Part shown: positions 30,770-34,792 of the stretch, piece by piece | Layout of the letters: each line of letters starts with the position of its first letter | Position numbering within the stretch: the first letter of the stretch is position 1 | Origin: Synechococcaceae cyanobacterium | GTDB lineage: Bacteria; Cyanobacteriota; Cyanobacteriia; PCC-6307; Cyanobiaceae | Direction of reading: 5' to 3' | Assembly: GCA_947378425.1 (NCBI GenBank) | Contig: CANCJV010000043.1 | Coordinates: forward strand, 1-34,792 | DNA length: 34,792 nt | Made by a program: the position numbers and the translations under genes | The notes under the pieces: model-generated | The model's database searches: none | What the model saw: the letters and a program-made list of their open reading frames with translations, nothing else | What the model was told of the DNA's origin: nothing

Positions 30770-30817
30770 CGCGCACAAAACAGCCGCGCCTGACGCGCAC
30801 AAGAGCCGGCGCCTGAC
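30761..30817. repeat. Tandem repeat across the gcvT stop codon
   Basis: CGCGCCTGACGCGCACAA occurs at 30761 and again at 30785 (period 24), and a shortened third copy (GGCGCCTGAC) ends at 30817. The first copy includes the gcvT TGA. Expansion or loss of one unit would not shift gcvT, because the stop is in copy one. Confidence 0.75.
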
Positions 30818-30852
30818 GGGTGTCTCAGCCGAGTCCTGGCGGACAGCTCAGC

Positions 30853-30889
30853 CCCCCTCCGGCGCCCGAGACGCTGGCACCGGAGGGGG
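30853..30889. terminator. GC-rich hairpin between gcvT and folB
   Basis: CCCCCTCCGG (30853-30862) and CCGGAGGGGG (30880-30889) form a perfect 10-bp stem with a 17-base loop. It lies 84 bases after gcvT and 44 before folB. TACGAT just after it could be a -10 element for folB; no T-run follows the stem. Confidence 0.5.
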
Positions 30890-30932
30890 CCGGTACGATC
30901 CTGCAACCCTGGTGCGGCTGCGGTGGCCTGGC

Positions 30933-31370
30933 ATGGAAACCACGACCGTCATGGGGGGAGAGAGCGAGGGTGCGGGGGACAGCGCCCAGCAGGCCAGGCC
31001 CCTGGATGTGATCCAGATCTCCGGCATCCGCTGCTACGGCTACACGGGGTATTTCGCCGAAGAACAGGTCCTCGGCCAGTGGTTTGAGGTGGATCTCAGC
31101 ATCTGGCTGGATCTGTCGATCACCGCTGCCAACGATCAACTCGAGCACTCGCTCAACTACGCCGAGGTGGTGGAGAGGGTGAAGACGTTGCTGGAAACGT
31201 CGCGCTTCAAGACGATCGAACGGCTCAATGCGGTGATCACCGAGGCGGTCCTGGCCTTTCCCCCCGTCCACCGGGTGCAGTCGCGGCTGGTGAAGGTTTC
31301 CCCCCCGATTCCCGGCTTCGGCGGCCGGATTGCGATCGAAATGACCCGCTCCAAAGACCACCGTCCCTGA
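30933..31370 (+). CDS. folB: Dihydroneopterin aldolase
   Basis: The 145-residue product converts 7,8-dihydroneopterin to 6-hydroxymethyl-dihydropterin in folate synthesis. It shows the family core: DVIQISGIRCYGYTGYF, EEQVLGQWFEVDLSIWLDL, NDQLEHSLNYAEVVERVK, SRFKTIERLNAVI, and the closing VKVSPPIPGFGGRIAIEM with the active-site Lys. The first 25 residues (ETTTVMGGESEGAGD...) are an unstructured extension; ATG 30933 or the in-frame ATG at 30951 are both possible starts. folK follows after 14 bases, the next step of the pathway. Confidence 0.92.
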   Translation: METTTVMGGESEGAGDSAQQARPLDVIQISGIRCYGYTGYFAEEQVLGQWFEVDLSIWLDLSITAANDQLEHSLNYAEVVERVKTLLETSRFKTIERLNAVITEAVLAFPPVHRVQSRLVKVSPPIPGFGGRIAIEMTRSKDHRP

Positions 31371-31384
31371 GCCAGGCCTTCACC

Positions 31385-31897
31385 ATGGTGACCTCCCCGG
31401 CCACGCTGTCCAAGGCCGCCCTTGCTCTTGGCAGCAACCTGGGCGATTGCCGCAGCACCCTGGAGCAGGCTCTGGAGATCCTGGACCGGAGTCCGGGGTT
31501 GCGGCTGCTGGCTCGCTCGAGCTGGTACCGGACTGCGCCGGTCGGGCCGCCCCAGCCGGACTATCTCAACGGCTGTGCCCTGCTGGAGGTGAGCCTGACG
31601 CCCGAGGCCCTGCTGGAGCAGCTGCTCACAATCGAACGCCGCTTCGGGCGGGTGCGGGCCGAGCGCTGGGGCCCGCGCACCCTCGACCTCGATCTCATCT
31701 TCTACGGCCAGCTCAGCCTGGACACACCGCAGCTGCAGCTGCCCCATCCGCACCTGCGGGAGCGGGCCTTCGTGCTGATCCCGCTGGCGGAGATCGCTCC
31801 GGCCTGGGTCGATCCCGTCAGCGGCCGCACGGTGCTGGAACTGGCCCAGGCCCTGGGGGGCCAGAGCGGGGTGGAGCGCCTGGAGGGCATCCCCTGA
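31385..31897 (+). CDS. folK: HPPK, hydroxymethyl-dihydropterin pyrophosphokinase
   Basis: The 170-residue kinase attaches pyrophosphate from ATP to 6-hydroxymethyl-dihydropterin. Motifs: LALGSNLGDCRSTLEQAL, SSWYRTAPVG, YLNGCALLEVSLTPEALL, ERRFGRVRAERWGPRTLDLDL (with the two metal Asp in LDLDL) and LPHPHLRERAFVLIPLAEIAP. These are the complete HPPK signature. It follows folB by 14 bases and is convergent with the second carbonic anhydrase gene. Confidence 0.95.
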   Translation: MVTSPATLSKAALALGSNLGDCRSTLEQALEILDRSPGLRLLARSSWYRTAPVGPPQPDYLNGCALLEVSLTPEALLEQLLTIERRFGRVRAERWGPRTLDLDLIFYGQLSLDTPQLQLPHPHLRERAFVLIPLAEIAPAWVDPVSGRTVLELAQALGGQSGVERLEGIP

Positions 31898-31942
31898 TGG
31901 TGGACGGAGCTCCCCACGCCCTGGGGGGCGGTGGTGAAGGGT

Positions 31943-32710
31943 TCAGCTCGCCCCAGCCACCGGCTTCAGCAGCTCCACGCGTCCGGTCGCCAGGTCGAAA
32001 ACCCCCTGGACGATCTTCAGCTTGCCGCTGTCGTGCGCCTGGCGGATCACCTCGCTGCGTTGGCTGATCTGGGCGGCGGCATAACGGGCATTGCCTTTGA
32101 TCGCTTGGCTCAGGTCGTCACCCGGTTGCAGGGAGGCCCGGATCGGCTTCACCAGTTGCTCCAGCAGGGGCGTCAGCGGCTCGCTGCCGCGAGCCGCCTT
32201 GACCGCACCGCAGTTGCTGTGTCCGAGCACCATGATCAGCGGCACATTCAGCACAGCGACGGCGTATTCCAGGGAGGCGATGGCGTCGTCGAAGGCGGTG
32301 TTGCCGGCGCAGCGCACCTGAAACAGCTCACCCGACCCGGAGGCGAAGAGGAATTCCGGCGCGACCCGGGCATCGGCACAGCTCAACAGGGCCATCCAGG
32401 GTCGTTGACCCTGCTCCAGGGCCAACGGGTCGATCTGGCAGCCCTGATCGAAGATCTCGGTTTTCAGCTTCATCCGTGCCTCTGGCGTGGGCTCCTGGGC
32501 CAGGCGCTGCCAGATCAGGCTGAAGCGAGCATTGCGCGCCATCAGGGCCTCCAGGGGATCGCCGGGCGGGGTGCATGCCTTCAGATCCCGTTTCAGCTCG
32601 GCCGCCATCGGCTTGGCGGCCCGGGCCGCAGTCTGGGCGAGCTGGCTGAGCGCCAAGCCACTGGCTGCCGTACCCGTGAGTTGGAGCAGGGCGCGTCGGG
32701 AGAAGGGCAT
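31943..32710 (-). CDS. Beta-carbonic anhydrase, Tat-exported (copy 2)
   Basis: The 255-residue paralogue of the enzyme at 25595 keeps the zinc site CADAR (C111, D113, R115) and GHSNC (H164, C167). The N-terminus SRRALLQLTGTAASGLALSQ is a classical twin-arginine signal with cleavage near AARA. The two copies share long blocks: PPGDPLEALMARN, GQRPW, PEFLFAS, AGNTA, SLEYAV, VPLIMVLGHS, PLTPLLEQLVKPIRA. Copy 2 has Ala where copy 1 has Ser after the Asp (CADAR/CADSR) and a Lys-rich middle. It is divergent from aspS with about 200 bases between. Confidence 0.94.
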   Translation of the reverse strand: MPFSRRALLQLTGTAASGLALSQLAQTAARAAKPMAAELKRDLKACTPPGDPLEALMARNARFSLIWQRLAQEPTPEARMKLKTEIFDQGCQIDPLALEQGQRPWMALLSCADARVAPEFLFASGSGELFQVRCAGNTAFDDAIASLEYAVAVLNVPLIMVLGHSNCGAVKAARGSEPLTPLLEQLVKPIRASLQPGDDLSQAIKGNARYAAAQISQRSEVIRQAHDSGKLKIVQGVFDLATGRVELLKPVAGAS

Positions 32711-32912
32711 GGTTCAGTCAGGGCAGGGACAAATCAGGGAACAGGCTGCAGGCTGAATGCGGGCCAATCCCCCTGGGTTGCGATAGTAAAGGGGCTGCAC
32801 CATCGCTATTCCCACACCAGGTCAGGCGGCCGGGTTCCACCGGGGCCAGCCCTGTTGTGGATCCGGGCGGCGGACCCCTGTGGGAAAATCCCCTTTTGCC
32901 GGACTCTCTCCG

Positions 32913-34733
32913 ATGCGCAGCCACGGATGCGGCGACCTGCGCCATGACGCCACCGGCCAGGACGTGCAACTCTGCGGCTGGGTGGACCGCCGCCGCGATC
33001 ACGGCGGGGTGATCTTCATCGACCTGCGGGACCGCAGCGGCACCGTGCAGATCACGGTGGATCCCGACCTCAGCCCGGAGGCCTTCGCCGTGGCCGAACA
33101 CCTGCGCAACGAGACCGTGATCCAGGTGGCGGGGAGCGTGCGGGCCCGACCAGCCGAATCCCTGAACGAACGCCTGGCCACCGGGGCCATTGAGGTGCTG
33201 GCCAAGGGCATCACCGTTCTGAACAGCGTCAAGGCCAACCTGCCCTTCCCGGTGTCCCTGCACGACGAGGAAAACACTCGGGAGGAACTGCGGCTGCGCC
33301 ATCGTTATCTGGATCTGCGCCGCGAGCGCATGAACCGCAATCTGCGCCTGCGCCACAGCACCATCAAGGCCGCCAGGGGCTTTCTGGAAGAGGCCGGCTT
33401 CATTGAGGTGGAGACCCCGATCCTCACCCGCTCCACCCCCGAGGGCGCCCGCGACTATCTGGTGCCCAGCCGGGTCAGCGGCGGCGAGTGGTTCGCCCTG
33501 CCCCAGTCGCCCCAGCTGTTCAAGCAGCTGCTGATGGTGGGCGGCCTGGAGCGCTACTACCAGGTGGCCCGCTGTTTCCGCGACGAGGATCTGCGCGCCG
33601 ATCGCCAGCCGGAGTTCACCCAGCTGGACATGGAGATGAGCTTCATGGACCAGGAGCAGATCCTGGCGCTCAACGAAAACCTGATCGCCGCCATCTGGAA
33701 GGCCGTCAAGGGCATCGAGCTGCCGCGGCCCTTCCCGCGCCTCAGCTGGCACGAGGCGATGGAGCGCTACGGCAGCGACCGCCCCGACACCCGCTACGGC
33801 ATGGAGCTGGTCAATGTGTCCGACCTGGTGGCCGGCATGGGCTTCAAGGTGTTCTCCGGCGCCGTGGCCGCCGGCGGCTCGGTCAAGGTGCTGCCGGTGC
33901 CCGGCGGCAACGAAGCGCTCTCCAATGTGCGCATCAAGCCGGGCGGGGATGTGTTCTCCGAGGCCCAGGCGGCCGGTGCCGGCGGCCTGGCCTTCATCCG
34001 CGTGCGCGAAGGCGGCGAGATCGACACGATCGGCGCCATCAAGGACAACCTCAGCGAGGACACCAAAGCCGAGCTGCTGAAGCGCACCGGCGCCGTGCCA
34101 GGCACCCTGCTGCTGTTCGGCGCCGGCGACACCGCCATCGTCAACAAGGCCCTCGATCGGGTGCGTCAGTTCCTGGCCCGGGAGCTGGGCCTGGTCAAGC
34201 CCGAGCGCGAGAACGACAGCTGGAACTTCCTCTGGGTGGTGGATTTCCCGATGTTCGAATTCAACGCCGACGAAAACCGCCTCGAGGCCCTGCATCACCC
34301 CTTCTGCGCCCCCAACAGCGGCGATCTCGGCAGCGATCCCGCCGCCTGGGCCCGCACCCTGCCCACGGCCCGTGCCCAGGCCTACGACCTGGTGCTCAAC
34401 GGCCTGGAGCTGGGGGGAGGTTCGCTACGCATCCACGATTCAGCCCTGCAGCGCCAGGTGCTGGAAACCATCGGCCTGCCCCTGGACGAGGCGAACCGCC
34501 AGTTCGGCTTCCTGATGGAGGCCCTCGACATGGGGGCCCCACCCCACGGCGGCATCGCCTTCGGCCTCGATCGCATCGTGATGCTGCTGGCGGGCGAGGA
34601 GTCGATCCGCGACACGATCGCCTTCCCGAAAACCCAGCAGGCCCGCTGTCTGCTCACCCAGGCGCCGGCGGATGTGTCGGACAAGCAGCTGCAGGAGCTG
34701 CACGTGGCCAGCACCTGGAGCGAGGACAGCTGA
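32913..34733 (+). CDS. aspS: Aspartyl-tRNA synthetase
   Basis: The 606-residue class II synthetase starts [20 protein letters not shown] with the OB-fold anticodon domain ([20 protein letters not shown]). The catalytic part carries [50 protein letters not shown] (motif 2 with R-x-E loop) and [18 protein letters not shown] (motif 3). The bacterial GAD insertion is present between them. A GTG at 32880 is in frame 11 codons upstream, but ATG 32913 gives the family's N-terminus. After the stop are three CAGCTGA words within 35 bases. Discriminating or non-discriminating charging cannot be read. Confidence 0.97.
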   Translation: MRSHGCGDLRHDATGQDVQLCGWVDRRRDHGGVIFIDLRDRSGTVQITVDPDLSPEAFAVAEHLRNETVIQVAGSVRARPAESLNERLATGAIEVLAKGITVLNSVKANLPFPVSLHDEENTREELRLRHRYLDLRRERMNRNLRLRHSTIKAARGFLEEAGFIEVETPILTRSTPEGARDYLVPSRVSGGEWFALPQSPQLFKQLLMVGGLERYYQVARCFRDEDLRADRQPEFTQLDMEMSFMDQEQILALNENLIAAIWKAVKGIELPRPFPRLSWHEAMERYGSDRPDTRYGMELVNVSDLVAGMGFKVFSGAVAAGGSVKVLPVPGGNEALSNVRIKPGGDVFSEAQAAGAGGLAFIRVREGGEIDTIGAIKDNLSEDTKAELLKRTGAVPGTLLLFGAGDTAIVNKALDRVRQFLARELGLVKPERENDSWNFLWVVDFPMFEFNADENRLEALHHPFCAPNSGDLGSDPAAWARTLPTARAQAYDLVLNGLELGGGSLRIHDSALQRQVLETIGLPLDEANRQFGFLMEALDMGAPPHGGIAFGLDRIVMLLAGEESIRDTIAFPKTQQARCLLTQAPADVSDKQLQELHVASTWSEDS

Positions 34734-34776
34734 GAGTGGCCAGCTGAACAGGGACAGCTGAACCCGGGGCGCAGCA

Positions 34777-34792
34777 GGGGGGGGGGGGGGGG
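34777..34792. other. Terminal run of 16 G
   Basis: The window ends in an uninterrupted G-run with no C. At a contig edge this is most simply a two-colour sequencing artefact (dark cycles called G) kept by the assembler, not genome sequence. Confidence 0.7.

Noticed and set aside
32718..34298. 526-codon open frame opposite aspS
   Set aside because: Antisense shadow of aspS, extending into the promoter region; low-complexity His/Gln/Ala product.
1..34792. CRISPR array
   Set aside because: No regularly spaced identical repeats of 20-40 bases with unique spacers were seen; the short tandem repeats found have no spacers.

Overview
The window reads as a 34.8-kb stretch, probably one whole contig, from a high-GC picocyanobacterium of the Cyanobium / freshwater Synechococcus type. 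Support: the HIP1 octamer GCGATCGC, a cyanobacterial genome signature, occurs at least six times (8971, 9224, 10417, 21778, 25270, 30647); the single-RRM glycine-rich RNA-binding protein, the Nif11-like protein and the three-His-box desaturase are cyanobacterial in style; and the order mazG - speE - speB - gcvT - aspS matches, from memory, the core order in marine Synechococcus and Prochlorococcus. The first gene runs off the left edge and the right edge is a run of 16 G.

Layout. (1) 1-14.5 kb, core-like: end of a secreted DUF4114 protein; valS followed directly by a 2OG-Fe(II) oxygenase gene; a bestrophin-like membrane protein; a Nif11-like protein; a solute-binding lipoprotein overlapping an MscS channel gene; a second 2OG-Fe(II) oxygenase; two conserved small unknowns; a fatty-acid desaturase; a cold-shock-type RRM protein with two hairpins behind it.

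(2) 14.5-20.3 kb, accessory: a 5.7-kb genomic island between an intact tRNA-Val(UAC) gene (20216-20287) and a diverged copy of the tRNA's 3' part (14534-14578). A broken tyrosine recombinase lies next to the tRNA. Cargo is a SAP-like DNA-binding protein, a papain-like cysteine peptidase without signal or propeptide, and an overlapping pair encoding a membrane protein and a tiny secreted Cys-containing protein. Base composition drops visibly here (lowest around 18.0-18.9 kb), there are two long stretches without a convincing gene, and I saw no HIP1 site.

(3) 20.3-34.8 kb: DUF2227 protein, mazG, then a block that looks inserted between mazG and speE: an inverse-autotransporter (intimin/invasin-like) beta-barrel with a beta-helix passenger, ArfB ribosome rescue factor and a Tat-exported beta-carbonic anhydrase. 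After that come speE and speB (polyamines), a lone cyclic-nucleotide-binding domain, a Cys-rich small protein, gcvT (glycine cleavage), folB-folK (folate), a second Tat-exported beta-carbonic anhydrase and aspS.

How the parts relate: gcvT and folB/folK share one-carbon/folate metabolism; speB makes putrescine for speE; the two exported carbonic anhydrases suggest periplasmic bicarbonate/CO2 handling. The best candidates for something undescribed are the island cargo, the lipoprotein-MscS pair and the cyanobacterial inverse autotransporter. All calls are from reading the sequence; no database search was possible.
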